Shown: positions 43,121 to 53,246, counted from the first letter of the stretch. The stretch: 64,000 nucleotides of DNA from Isochrysis galbana (GCA_018136815.1 CM030938.1:5426638-5490637); one strand, 5' to 3'. Numbers and translations: made by a program. The notes: a model not told the origin generated them from the letters alone.

Positions 43121-44270
43121 ATGGGCACGAACGCGAAGCTCCCCTCCCCCCTCTCTCTGCTGCTGCTGCTGCTCAGTGTTCCGGCCTCTCGCGCCTTCCG
43201 CAGCCTCCCACTCTCTCGACTCTCTCCGCTCTCTCCGCTCTCTCCACTCTCTCCTCTCTCTCCTCTCTCTTCACCCTCTCCACTCTCCTCTAGCATCTCC
43301 CGTCGCTCAACACCCCGCTGTCAGCTACAGAAAGTGCCGCGCACCCCGGGGCCCAAGTACGTCAACGTCAAGCTCATCTCGCAGCTCCTTCTGTCCCAAG
43401 CTCTGGTGTTTGGCCTGGCGAGTGTGCTCAGCCTTGGTGGCACGCTACGGGTGTGGGCAGAGAATGACTCGCTTGGCTTCCCTTTCTCAATCGTGGTGGG
43501 AGTAGTCGCGGTGCTCCCGCTGCTCGCATTGAACAAACTTCTCGAGTCTTCTGAGTCGCCTACTGTCGCGCCACTCAACCTCTCCACCGATCTGCTCGTG
43601 TTGTCAATGTTTGGTCCGACGTCGGAGCCGCTCATTGCCCTCTTCACTTCGCTTGCGCTCTGTTCGGTGAGCCTGACCTCACGTGGTTGCGTGCTCGAGC
43701 AAGAGAACATGTGATGCTCACCAGCAGGCTCGGCGGCTACCCCACCACACTGCCCGAAGTCTCCGTTGCGACTCTGTTGAGTGCAACTGCTTTCTTCCCT
43801 CTCAGGTTGTTGGCGTTGTAGAGGAGACCGTGTTCCGCGGGCTGCTCCTGCCCTTCTTCTCTGGGGGCGCAGGAGCAGTCGGTGTCGATCCGTCCAATGC
43901 TGCAACATTCGGCGTGGTTCTGTCTTCAGTCGCCTTCGGTGAGTCAGGCGCACTTCTGCTCATCCCGATGACTTTGCCGAGGACATCGCTCACACTAGAA
44001 TGACCATCTCCTCACTCCCCCCAAATCCCGATGACGGCCTTGGTATCACGAGCAGGCCTCGGGCACTGCAATATTCGTGGCGGTCTTTCTGGTCTACTAG
44101 AGACGGAGACGCTGACGCTCTTCTTGCTGCAATCCCTTGGAGGAGCTTTTTGGGCCGTCACATATCTATCGACCGGCGATCTCGCCGTGCCCGTTGTTGG
44201 GCATACGGTGTACGATCTAGCCATATTCTTCGGTGCAGCGCGCCTGCTCCCAGCCTTCTGGCGAACATAA
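43121..44270 (+). CDS. CPBP-family intramembrane metalloprotease (CAAX protease-like), plastid-targeted, 3 exons
   Basis: Exons 43121-43666, 43806-43938 and 44056-44270 (phases 0 and 1) give 297 aa. The N-terminus MGTNAKLPSPLSLLLLLLSV ends in PASRAF, an Ala-Phe cleavage motif of red-lineage plastid presequences, followed by a Ser/Arg-rich transit region built of SPL repeats. Four or more hydrophobic helices follow. The diagnostic metal-binding motifs are present: VVGVVEETVFRGLLLPFF (EExxxR), FGLGHCNIRG across the last intron (the FxxxH-type His), and VVGHTVYDLAIFFGA (third His). The family includes CAAX prenyl endopeptidases and plant plastid proteins of related fold; the substrate here is unknown. 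Location is probably a plastid membrane (inference from the presequence). Confidence 0.85.
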
Positions 44271-44469
44271 GTTCACATCACCCTACCCAAGCTGTTATAA
44301 CTGTGCGAAATGTCCACGTCGGGGAGCCATAGGACCTGGATCGTTGCCTTTCCTCTCGTGGCGCTTTGGGAGTGGTCCTACTCTCCCGAACTTCTCACCT
44401 CCCACCCCAACTGTAGGCACACACCTCCGTCTCACTTCACAGAGGTCATACGCCTTTGGGTCCGTTGAT

Positions 44470-45065
44470 ATGAAAAAGCTCCAAAGCGACCCGCTCGAAC
44501 GCCTGAAGCTCATCTTCTACACCATGGACACAAATAAGGATGGCAAGATTTCGCGGAAGGTGCGGCGATGTGCGTTCGGCTGGTGCTTTGCAACCAGCTG
44601 AAATCATGTGGATTGGGGCCTGGCTCTTCGCGACGCATGGCTTTGCGCGCTGCTACGGTGCCTCTTTGCCATGGCATCTAATCCCATTGAGCATTCAGAC
44701 TGTGTAAGGAATGTGACGCTTGCTCTGTGTAGGAGCTACGAATCGGGTTGTACAACTTCGGAGTCGTTCTCCCTCGCGATTGGTCTCGGATGGTGAGAAT
44801 CCTTTGCTATTTCCGAGTTCATCGCCACACGGCCTGGCTGTTCACATGCTGCCGCCTTGCCTGCCGACCGCGGCCATCTCATGCCTGCATTCAACCGATC
44901 AGTCCTCCATTGTTGCCCCGGCCACTACGCATACAGATCCTCGCGCGCAGCGACGAGGACGAATCGGGGGAGCTGGACTTCAAAGAGTTCACCAACTTTG
45001 TCGACGACAATGACCAAGGTGTATCCAACGCAATCAAGCGTTCCGTTCTTGGACTTCGTCAGTAG
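44470..45065 (+). CDS. small EF-hand calcium-binding protein, 3 exons
   Basis: Exons 44470-44559, 44733-44792 and 44937-45065 in phase 0 give 92 aa. Two EF-hand loops are visible: DTNKDGKISRKE, whose last Glu is contributed by exon 2 and so confirms that splice, and DEDESGELDFKE followed by FTNFVDD. Both have acidic residues at positions 1, 3 and 12. This is a calmodulin-like calcium sensor without other domains. The start at 44470 is the ATG after a likely acceptor at 44452; an additional upstream exon is possible. It lies only 200 nt after the protease stop on the same strand, so transcripts may be very close or shared. Confidence 0.75.
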
Positions 45066-46124
45066 GACGTTGCGCCTCGGCCTTCGGAGCCACGCACTTT
45101 TGTCGCATGTCGCTGCTCTACAATACGCATGTGGCCGCGATGAAGTTTCCGTGCAGGGGAGCAATTCCACGGGCGATCTTTGTGCCAGCGGCGTCGTGCC
45201 TTGCCCGGCAATAGAACGTCACTCTGAGGTATTTCGAGCGCAAGCTGATCGTTGGTTGAGTAGCATCGTCGGCGCAAGGCCAAAGGCGTCGCAAGACCAC
45301 CAGGGTGATGATGCATGAGCTGTCAGTCGCAAGCGCCTCTAGTTGGGACACAGGGCTTTGTAGATTCTAGCTTGCCGGGAGTGCGCCCATCTTGGACAAG
45401 CCTTTAGTTAGTCGTCAGGTACTCGCAGTTGCACCGTTTACTTATCGCTCGCTTCTTTGCTGTTTGTGATGCGCGCGTGTTGCCGTTGCCCGTTCACAGC
45501 GTCCGCGATGGCATACATGAGATGGGCGAGGGCCGTCAAGAGTGCGCGCTAAACTTGCAAATGTTCGCGCACTCGCGCACCACCACTGCTGCATGGCAGT
45601 GGCAGTGGGTCACAAACAAGTTGGAAGTCGGCGATGCCAGCATGTGGCGATGTGGAGGCGTGGGATGTGTGTGGGGCGGCTACGCGCTGCCCAGCCACGA
45701 CAGCACACCGATCGCCTGTTCCCCGCTGGCCGTTGGCCAGCCTCCTCAGTCCCGTGTGGAGGGTCGGGGCACGAGGCTCTAGCATTCGCTCCTACCACCA
45801 CGCAGCAGGCGACGTAACGTACGCGGGGTAAGGGGGGGCGTGCGGGGCGTGAGGCCCTCTCCGGGCCCTTGGCTTGCCACTACGTTTCCTCACCGAAACT
45901 CATACATTTGACCTTAAATAAGCGCATCGCTTGTATTGCGGACACCACGAGGTGCTGCTCTAATTGTGCAACATGTAGAACACAACAACCTGCTCTATTA
46001 TGCAAAGGTCCTAGTCATACTACTACTAATGCTACTATAGACTAGGAAGCCGATGACCGATTGCTGTAGCGAACAACAATCATGCTCCACGCCGCTTCCC
46101 CCCCAAAATCTCTCAAATCCTTTT
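45066..46124. other. intergenic, no gene seen
   Basis: Frames at 45.06-45.35 and 45.43-45.83 kb are short and lack family similarity; several are mutually exclusive. No repeat recognised. Confidence 0.5.
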
Positions 46125-46746
46125 CTAGGCGGGTGTGATCACGAAAGCGACGGCTCTTCTCGCCTCCGCCCATTCTGTCTGCGGGCTAACCTTCTTTGGC
46201 TTCCCACCCTGGGATAACAAATAGTGCAACTTGATCGTCTCCGGTGCAATGGCGGCATCGACCCTCTCCCGGCCAAGATCAATGATGCGTTGCACTAGGC
46301 CCGCTAGCGAGGTCACGTTCGCCATTGAAACACCTAGCATGACGAGCGGCGATGGGATGATGAGAGCGAGGGCGTGTATACCTATCACAGCCGCGTGCAA
46401 GCGCCTAGGAGACCCATATAGGTGCAAATAAGCGAGCGATTGGACACCGCACCGCGCATGTAGGAGCGCGGTGCAGATCGGCGACAGAGCCTTGGCAGAG
46501 GCAGCACGCACCAACATTGATGGCACCCCCCGTCGACGTCTTGTAGATGGCAGGTATGGTGACTCCTCCGCCTCCCTTGCCAGAATGGCGACCTCTCGCC
46601 CCATCGGAGGCATGACCAGATCGAGGATTGCTTTCTTCATCGCCCGACGACGTCGATGACGACGAGGTGTCATCGTCGACATCGCCCGAGTCCTCCGTAG
46701 GCACTCGTTGGTGAGCAGCGGCGCGCCTGCTCTTTGAACGAGACAT
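46125..46746 (-). CDS. 147-aa protein, Ser/Asp-rich N-terminus, unknown, 2 exons
   Basis: Exons 46746-46512 and 46333-46125 join in phase 1 (GTGCGT donor, CTAG acceptor). The start gccATGTCTCG is in strong context. Residues 1-50 are basic then Ser/Asp-rich (DDDTSSSSTSSGDEES); a Gly-rich hinge (GKGGGGVTIPAIYKTSTGG) follows. The C-terminal half is helical (SLAGLVQRIIDLGRERVDAA, ETIKLHYLLSQGGKPKK). I recognise no family. It starts about 100 nt downstream of the neighbouring Cys/Pro gene on the same strand. Confidence 0.5.
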
Positions 46747-46849
46747 GGCCGCCGGGAAAGACGCTGCCACACGAACGACGCGCCTGGTAAGACGCACGTG
46801 GCTGGTGGTTATCGCCATGTGCAAACGCTCCAGGCCTACGTGCTCACGG

Positions 46850-47545
46850 CTAGCGCAGCGGTGTAAGCGGCCGACTGGGCCCGGCGCACCTCGGAAGCGA
46901 CGCCACTACGCGCCTGCCGGGGTTCACGGACAGGATGCGCGCGCTTGGTCTCCGCCTGCAGCAGTAGCTCAGGCAGCGGCGGATGCACGCGGTGACAACG
47001 AAGAGTAAGCCGAGCGCAAGGAGGCCCATGGCAACGGGAACGAGGCGCTCGGGATGAGAGATAAGTGGCGGCGGCGCACGTGGTGGCAGCGGCGAAGGCG
47101 GCGGCCGCGGCGGCGGCGGCCCGGGCGCGGGCGGCATGGGGGGCGGCGGTGGGGCTGGTGGATGCGGGCTTGGTGGCGGCGGCCGGCTCGGTGGCGCTGG
47201 CGGCGGCGGCGCTCTCGGCAGCGGTGGCGGGTGGGGCGAAGGCGGCGTGTGCGGGGAAGGTGGTGGTGAAGGATCTGGTGAAGGCGGAGGGTACGGCATC
47301 CACCCAATCCCTCCATCCTCCTCGGTACAGAAGGGACAGAGCTGGCAGTCACACCGTCGGCAGTGGTGCTGACCTTCCCGGCACCAGCTTGCGCAGATGC
47401 GGAAGGCGTTGGGCTCGCCGTTGCACGGTAGAGATCGCTCGTAGTTGTTCATGTGCGTACATACATCGCACGCGTGGCAGCGGTACTCCCGGCAGCTGGA
47501 GAGAGAACACCATGAGCCGTCGCAGCCGCCGCGGTCGACCCCCAT
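46850..47545 (-). CDS. 231-aa Cys-rich/Pro-rich type I membrane protein
   Basis: A Cys-rich ectodomain (residues ~8-75, with pairs such as YRCHACDVCTH and HHCRRCDCQLCPFC) is followed by a ~80-residue PPPSPxP stalk, a single membrane helix (VPVAMGLLALGLLFVVTAC) near residue 168, and a short basic tail. The layout is the same as the 861-aa protein at 37.1 kb: Cys module, poly-Pro spacer, one helix, basic cytosolic end. No signal peptide precedes the first Met (47545), so a 5' exon encoding it may lie in the purine-rich sequence upstream. Function is unknown; cell-surface location is likely. Confidence 0.6.
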   Translation of the reverse strand: MGVDRGGCDGSWCSLSSCREYRCHACDVCTHMNNYERSLPCNGEPNAFRICASWCREGQHHCRRCDCQLCPFCTEEDGGIGWMPYPPPSPDPSPPPSPHTPPSPHPPPLPRAPPPPAPPSRPPPPSPHPPAPPPPPMPPAPGPPPPRPPPSPLPPRAPPPLISHPERLVPVAMGLLALGLLFVVTACIRRCLSYCCRRRPSARILSVNPGRRVVASLPRCAGPSRPLTPLR

Positions 47546-47700
47546 CGCTCTCCTCCTCTCTTCCCGCTCTCCTTTCTCTCGTCTTTACTCGATGTTTCTC
47601 CATTCTCCTGTCATCTTCTCAGTTTTTCTCATATATCTCTCCTCCCTCTCCTCTCGTTCTCCTTTTCTCTCTTCTCTCTCTCTTCTCTCGGAGTAGAGCT
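47546..47700. repeat. CT-rich tract upstream of the 231-aa gene
   Basis: tctcctcc/ttctct-rich sequence on the plus strand, a polypurine tract on the coding strand, adjoining the ATG. Confidence 0.7.
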
Positions 47701-48010
47701 CTACTACTACTATTATATGTGCTCTCAGCAAATACCGAATACCCTCTCCGCCGTCTCCCTTCCCAAGCCCACAGTTTAACTCCTTACTCCTACTGCCGAA
47801 GAGCCAGAATGCCAAAATTGGAGCTTCCGCACCCTATTCGCTAGTCGTCTTCACTGCAACGAGCCTCAGCCGGAGATCATAAACCCCAGCCGGAGACCAT
47901 AAACAGCTACATTGTCATTGCCAAAGTTGCATTTGTCAATGCGATTGTTAATTGTCTAGGAACAAGTAATGGCACACACACTCACTCTCATAAACATAGG
48001 GGATAGGCTA

Positions 48011-48310
48011 CTACAGCTGCTTGGCGCCCCACAGTTTGGCCACCGCCGCCTCCTCTGTCTTCCGCCTGCGGCTTCGCACCTGCGCTCGCATCTCCGCCTC
48101 CGCTTCTTCTTCAGCCAAGGCGGCATGGCTCGACTCGTAAGTGACGCGGAGCCGCGCCATCTTGCGCGCTCGCATCACCTCCGCGGAATCAGGCGAAGAG
48201 GGAGGAAGGGCCACGCCACACGGGGGGCTAAGAAGAACCGAAGAAGGGCCGCTGCTGCTTCCTGAACCCCGCTTGGCGTAATCGCGTGCATGGTGCTGTG
48301 GTGACTCTAG
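48011..48310 (-). CDS. C-terminal exon of an unidentified coiled-coil protein (partial)
   Basis: The minus-strand frame reads FLESPQHHARDYAKRGSG, a Ser/Pro stretch, then a charged helix (SAEVMRARKMARLRVTYESS, LAEEEAEAEMRAQVRSRRRK) ending AAVAKLWGAKQL. An acceptor (ccaccag) sits just before FLES. The upstream exon may be near 48360-48460 (TRRQLEVRAFSNPAVT), but the phase does not close, so the model is incomplete. Confidence 0.35.
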   Translation of the reverse strand, partial: LESPQHHARDYAKRGSGSSSGPSSVLLSPPCGVALPPSSPDSAEVMRARKMARLRVTYESSHAALAEEEAEAEMRAQVRSRRRKTEEAAVAKLWGAKQL

Positions 48311-48458
48311 AAACTGGTGGCCGGGCAATGACAGGCATGCAACGCCATCGTACCTGTGACAGCCGGATTAGAAAACGCGCGCACTTCCAGCTGCCTCCTC
48401 GTCACGCATGACGTGGCCGCCGCGCAGCCGCCAGGGTCGCCGGCGGGCCTCTGCAGAA

Positions 48459-48508
48459 CACTTGTCTTGAAAGGATCGTCTTCAATGAGTGCATTGGATG
48501 TATACGTA
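48459..48508. repeat. inverted repeat, left arm
   Basis: cacttgtcttgaaaggatcg, tcttcaatgagtgcattgga, tgtatac; inverted partner at 49272-49322 with one mismatch and a 6-nt GTATAC duplication. The right arm is the 3' end of the virus-like frame, so the left arm is an inverted piece of it. Confidence 0.9.
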
Positions 48509-48597
48509 TACCGCAATATGGTAGAGAGTGAGGAAACGTCCACTCACGTGAGTGGAGACAAGCGGTTGAACCCACACGACGACGACGCGATTGAAAC

Positions 48598-48760
48598 CAT
48601 GACTCTGCTCCCACATCTGAGACGGGAGACCCGGATGTACACTTTTTTCGTTTCATGCTCATAATTAATGACACATAGAGACCTTGCCTTGTCTCTCCTT
48701 TACCATGACTCTGCTCCCACACCTGAGACGGGAGACCCGGGTATACACGAGTTCGAAGAG
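48598..48760. repeat. tandem duplication of a ~45-bp word, period ~105 bp
   Basis: atgactctgctcccaca-ctgagacgggagacccgg occurs at about 48599 and again at about 48704 with two changes. Confidence 0.8.
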
Positions 48761-48959
48761 CACAAGAGCACTGGCGAAGGATTCTCGCCCCTGAACCCGG
48801 TGTCCAAAAGTACGCGACCCGTGACCCGTGACAATGGCGGCGTGCGGGCTTTGTCGCGTCCGTTGCACAGCGCGATGACGGTAAGCACTTGTGGTCGATG
48901 TACACGGCGAAGACTCGCATCACGCGTTTGTGTGCAATGACGTGTTTGTTGGCATCAGC

Positions 48960-49325
48960 CACCTCTGTCCATTGACTGTATTGTCAGGAGGGTACGACAG
49001 AGTCAACAAGCTCAATGAAGCAGGGAACTCTTTGCTCTTCTACATCGGCGACCTCAAGTACGTCTTCGTGGGCATCGAAGTGTTTGAATTTGAGGCCGTC
49101 GACAAGATCGTCGCATTCGTATCGCCTGTAGGAGCGAACGACTTTCCGTATCCCTACGCCATTGATAAGACCGGTAGGCATTACCTCATGCTCGAAAAGA
49201 AGCAGGGGTACATTGACCCGTACCACAGCTTTTACGATATCGAAAAGAAGTTCGAGCTGACACACGAGGAGTGCGGTATACATCCAATGCACTCATTGAA
49301 GACGATTCTTTCAAGACAAGTGTGA
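48960..49325 (+). pseudogene. giant-virus (NCLDV)-like gene fragment
   Basis: Within the plus-strand frame 48891-49325, GNSLLFYIGDLKYVFVGIEV, FEAVDKIVAFVSPVGANDFP and YPYAIDKTGRHYLMLEKKQG resemble a conserved uncharacterised protein of algal giant viruses, in which a 'GNS-LL...YVFIG' strand precedes 'SPVGNNDVPYPYA'. The N-terminal part expected for that family is not recognisable, and the C-terminus runs into an inverted repeat, so this is a fragment. Base composition is clearly less GC-rich than the neighbouring host genes. This is consistent with an old insertion of viral DNA. Function in viruses is not known to me. Confidence 0.6.
49272..49322. repeat. inverted repeat, right arm
   Basis: tgcggtatacatccaatgca, ctcattgaagacgattcttt, caagacaagtg; the reverse complement of 48459-48508. 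Confidence 0.9.
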
Positions 49326-50405
49326 GAAGAGGATACAAAGGTGTGATGAATTTTTTAAAAAGTTCTCGTCCGTCTTTCTTATGATCTAGGTACTTAGTAC
49401 TCACTCTCGCGCTTTTCGGGCGCGCCCCCCGCCTTAATTAATATTAATACGTTTTACGGTATTGCAATCGCTTGAGTACTACGTCATCAGCCGCCATTCC
49501 ATTTATAGACATGGTTGAGCACTGTGAGGTGGGTGCCTTTGCTAAAATACTATAAGTTTTTTGTTGTACCGGGAGCGGCGCATCGCGTATTTGGAAACGA
49601 GGGGTACCAAATGCGAAGGCAAACGACCTCGGACCATATCTAAGCCCTTCACCCCTATCCCTTATCCCCCTAGTAGTGCACGGGGGGAGTCGCCTTATGG
49701 CGGGGGGAGAAGGGCCGGGGGAGTGGGGATGTAGAAAGTTTTCCTAGCCGTGAGTAGAAAGTAGATAGAGGGTCCACGGCCGCGTGTGCGGTGAGACTAT
49801 TAAAAGGTTTAATTTAATTATCACGTTATAAAAGTAGGTTATGCGTAGACGAGGCGCTAAGGTGTGGCAAAACGGCGGCCACGAAATGCGCACGATGAGA
49901 CGCACCACCTTCACCGTAAAATATAGCACGTTAAGGGAGCCCCAAGCGTCTGTAGCCACCGTCACCACACCTTAACAAGCACCAAAAGCGCAGCACTCTT
50001 GGCTCTTGGATATGGGCGCGTAGGCCGGACATCTGCCAGCCCAGTTCGTAAGACTAGCCGCAATGGTGCAGGCGGGCGGGTTTCACGCTGCCCCCTCAGT
50101 AACCGCCGAAAAAATCTCGGACCGGCCCACCACCGCATTGCATCACAGCAGCATTGTGCGCTGCTGTCACACGTCCTCGTAAGGAGCCCATACGGAAAGT
50201 AGGCCTCTCTGCAAAATAAAAGCAACGCATTGTGCGCGCATCATCTCGGAGAACCCTCCACGGGCGGTGTGAATTTTGACCGCCTGCAAGCTGGCCTCGA
50301 AGCAACCAATAGATCTCTCCAGCGGCAGCAACGGAATCGTACTCCTCCTATTCTCGCGCAATTTCGCTGTACAGCATGTCGACTCACGGCATGGCTTGGT
50401 TTGAG
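49326..50405. other. retroelement-derived intergenic region
   Basis: Contains gcatcgcgtatttggaaacg-aggggtaccaaatg (49577-49611), shared with 53.22 and 54.86 kb, and the inverted LINE tail (49615-49830). The remainder to the glucanase stop is without a gene. Confidence 0.6.
49615..49830 (+). mobile_element. LINE-type 3' tail, subfamily 3, inverted relative to 41.1 kb
   Basis: cggaccatatctaagccctt, cacccctatcccttatcccc, ccttatggcggggggagaag and ggggatgtagaaagttttcc are the reverse complement of 41093-41285, ending in gagactattaaaaggtttaa. Confidence 0.7.
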
Positions 50406-52311
50406 CTACGTGTTGGGCACAGGCAGCCAACGCATTCGAAGGGCATGAATCAATGACCATCCATTGATGAGGATGTCTGTACTCATAGAGCTCTTGTTCC
50501 CATTGTCACCTGCTGTCCGGAAATTGAGCGCGCCATTGGATTCCTTGACGGCCGACAAAATGTCCTCGGCGTTGCCATTGAAGTGGAACACGCCCACCGG
50601 ATGGCCATGGTTTGAAAGATCAGAGGATAGCGCCTCGAACGACCACATGTAATTCCCCTGCTGCCCGTTTGACCTCCTTGGGGTGAGCAGCCCGAGGCAG
50701 CGAGCAGTGTGCTCGTACTTCTGCATGCTCCGAAGTTGTGCATAGGCAAACGATTGCATCGCGCTGTTGAAGGGAGGCAGTGTTTGCGGATACTTGACCT
50801 TGGTCGAGGTGGCGAGCGACCACTCGGCATATGTGAGCGGTCGGCCGCAAGAGAGCAGCCAGGTACCAAAGCTCTGGACTGGCACGAAGAGGGCCGTGAA
50901 GCACTGAAGAGGTAGTGCACGGTCGTATACAGAGCCGAAGGCGTAGTAGGAGTGAATATCATAACCAATGTTCCGGTAGCCGCTGCAACCCGACATCATG
51001 CAGTTGAACAAGGGAGCCGAGGTGAGCGAACGGTTGTACAAGTTGATCAGCACCTGAGGGGGCGGAGAAAGCCACCTTTTCTTAGTACACGATCAGGTAT
51101 GCCATAAAGATATGTAGTGGCGCTGGGCCTCGGTACCCACGACGATCAGGTCACGAGACAGGAGATGGCATTCATTGCCCTGACCAAGCCGTATGTTCAT
51201 CTGAACCGATGCGTGCATTCCCTTGCTGGCGGTGCCCACCTGCACGCGGTCGGCTGACATGCCCGCATCACGGACAGCTTTGTACGCCAGCTTATAGTAG
51301 GGCAGCAGGATGTTGCGTGGTGAGAGCTCGGGCTCGTTGAGCAACTCGAATGCCACAACTACAGGAGAACCGTCGGCAAACTTGCGATCCTTATAACGCG
51401 CCGCGACGACCCCGCAAATGGCAGCACTTGCCTCAGGCTTGAAGTCAGCTGGACACCATTCCCACCCGTCCGGCCCAGGCGACTGCCGACCGCACGTCTG
51501 GTGGCAAGGCGGGAACGCATTGCTGAGTGCCGAGCTAGCGCGGGAGCTCTACCTAGGCGGTATGCGAGCCCCTACCTGAGCGCTCGACTGGCCGCCGACG
51601 GCGCCGTGGAGATCGAGGACAACGCTGAACTCGAGTTCCTCTGCCCAGTCAATCAGCCGATCGATGTACTTGAACGGCACACCGCCATAGTACTCGGGCG
51701 CCGAAGGATCAGCCGAGGCATCCACATTCCAGTATCCAAACGGGAGTCGAAAGGACTTGATTCCCTTCTCCATCAGCGCCAGCAGCTTCTCCTTGGTGAC
51801 AAAGCTGTCGTACCAGTCATCCAGTTTGTATAGCTCACCTGTGCATAGCAAGCAGCGTCCCCGTTCACGCGAAGGGACGCAGGCGCAATGAAAATACTAT
51901 CACACCGCCTGCCACCCTTGCTGGGCGTCCAGGAGCCCCCGTATGGCTGTTGGACCCTCAGCAACGTGTTAATCTTGCGTTGTGCGCGTGCTGTTTGGGT
52001 GTGTGGCTCCATCTCAGATCGCATGGAGCAGAAAGGGAGCAGGTGTGTCCTAGACCTGTGGCTCGCAGATGCGCCATGAGCGTGTACATGTCGGGCACCT
52101 GCTCGCTCTCCGTGCCTTGGTAAGGGTTGGAGGGGAAGCTGGAGACGAGCCATCGCTCGAGAAGGAGCCATCCTCCGAGGTTGACTCCCTGTACTGGGGC
52201 AGGGGAGCAGCAAGCGGAGGAAGACGAGGGGTGGGAGCGCGCAAGGAGGCGCTGCTCCGCCACGAAGGCCGCGCTGGGCCTGGGGGAGGAGGGGAGAGGG
52301 ATGGCTCGCAT
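50406..52311 (-). CDS. GH5-type exo-beta-1,3-glucanase, 4 exons
   Basis: Exons 52311-52056, 51838-51576, 51548-51240 and 51053-50406 give 491 aa. Order of motifs: VQGVNLGGWLLLERWLVSSF; GIKSFRLPFGYWNVD; VPFKYIDRLIDWAEELEFSV with VLDLHGAVGGQ; VAFELLNEPELSPRN (the Glu of NEP is the acid/base catalyst); GYDIHSYYAFG; PLTYAEWSLATST (the Glu is the predicted nucleophile); and NYMWSFEAL. All match glucan 1,3-beta-glucosidases of glycoside hydrolase family 5. The likely role is turnover of beta-1,3-glucan reserves (chrysolaminarin) or wall glucan. The first exon lacks a clear signal peptide at the chosen Met. The gap between exons 2 and 3 is only 27 nt (51549-51575), carries an in-frame stop, and is bounded by GT and AG; see findings. 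Confidence 0.88.
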
Positions 52312-52337
52312 TGGGCGGAAAAGGGGAGAGGGGGAGA

Positions 52338-52343
52338 GGGGGG

Positions 52344-52413
<70 letters not shown>
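52338..52413. repeat. (GA)n microsatellite upstream of the GH5 gene
   Basis: About 34 uninterrupted GA units on the plus strand, a (CT)n on the coding strand, starting about 35 nt before the glucanase ATG. Confidence 0.9.
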
Positions 52414-52415
<2 letters not shown>

Positions 52416-52842
52416 AGTAAGACACGGCGCAGTGAGGCAAAAAGAGGGAAAGGGGGCGGGGCGCGGGGCGCTGCGATGTGTATTGAGGTGGATCTTAGAA
52501 GAAGAGACGGAGAGCTATTCTTAGACAGAGAGCAGAACAAGGAGGAGGAAATGAGAAAAAGAGGGGGAGACAACAGGCGGGAAAATCACGGCAGAGGGGT
52601 AGGAGTAGTAAGAAGAGAAAGATAATCAACTAGAGACTAACAAGTCGTGGATCGGTTGTTGAACCGCGTGGGGGATGTAGTTTCACGCGGGGGGATGTAC
52701 GTTCTAAAGCAGCTCCTCTACTTTAGAACGACGCGCCCACGCGCCCGAGGGTCGGGCTGTGGCGAGCGCGTTGCTGCCAATGAGATTTTTCATCTCGAAT
52801 TTATCATTGATGATTGCGCACCACTAGTATAGCTAGTAGGGC

Positions 52843-53035
52843 GGTCAAACAGTGTTTTTTATAAGGGGTAAAAAAATGACCATCTCCATCTCAGAATTGA
52901 GGAAACTTGAAGATTTTTTTCGGGAGAAAGTTCCCAATACACTCAACTAGTAGTCAACTAGCACATATCCGGGGCCCATTAGGACCCGGACCCCCCCCCT
53001 GCTTGGGCCCCCACAACAAAACGTAATCAAAAACT
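52843..53035. repeat. dispersed repeat R2, copy 2
   Basis: Partner of 40282-40500; shares gtcaaac, tctcagaa, agattttttt, gagaaagttc, caactagcacatatccgggg and ttgggcccc-cacaacaaaac in the same order. Confidence 0.7.
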
Positions 53036-53097
53036 GACAAAAGACGCTAAAATCGCAAAAGCTTAAAAAGCCCAACTTGGAACCGATGCCGGGCAAC

Positions 53098-53185
53098 TAA
53101 GTTTATACTTAGTTCGCCCATGGGGGGGCACGAGTCCCCCCCTCTCTCCACTCCTCCCCTGCCGCCATGGGGGAGGAACCACCCA
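53098..53185 (-). repeat. dispersed hairpin-tailed repeat, copy D
   Basis: Plus strand aactaagtttatacttagtt (8-bp arms, 4-nt loop), then cgcccatgggggggcacgag, cctctctccactcctcccct, gggggaggaaccaccc. Opposite orientation to copies A-C and F. Confidence 0.8.
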
Positions 53186-53246
53186 TGCCCATGCTCCTAT
53201 GCTCCTGGCATGGCCCCGCATCGCGTATTTGGAAACGAGGGGTACC

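Noticed and set aside
42550-43296. 248-aa Ser/Leu/Arg-rich minus-strand frame
   Set aside because: It is the antisense of GA/CT tracts and of exon 1 of the CPBP gene.
46969-47372. Arg/His-rich and Ala-rich frames opposite and alongside the 231-aa gene
   Set aside because: Shadow frames of the Pro codons in the stalk.
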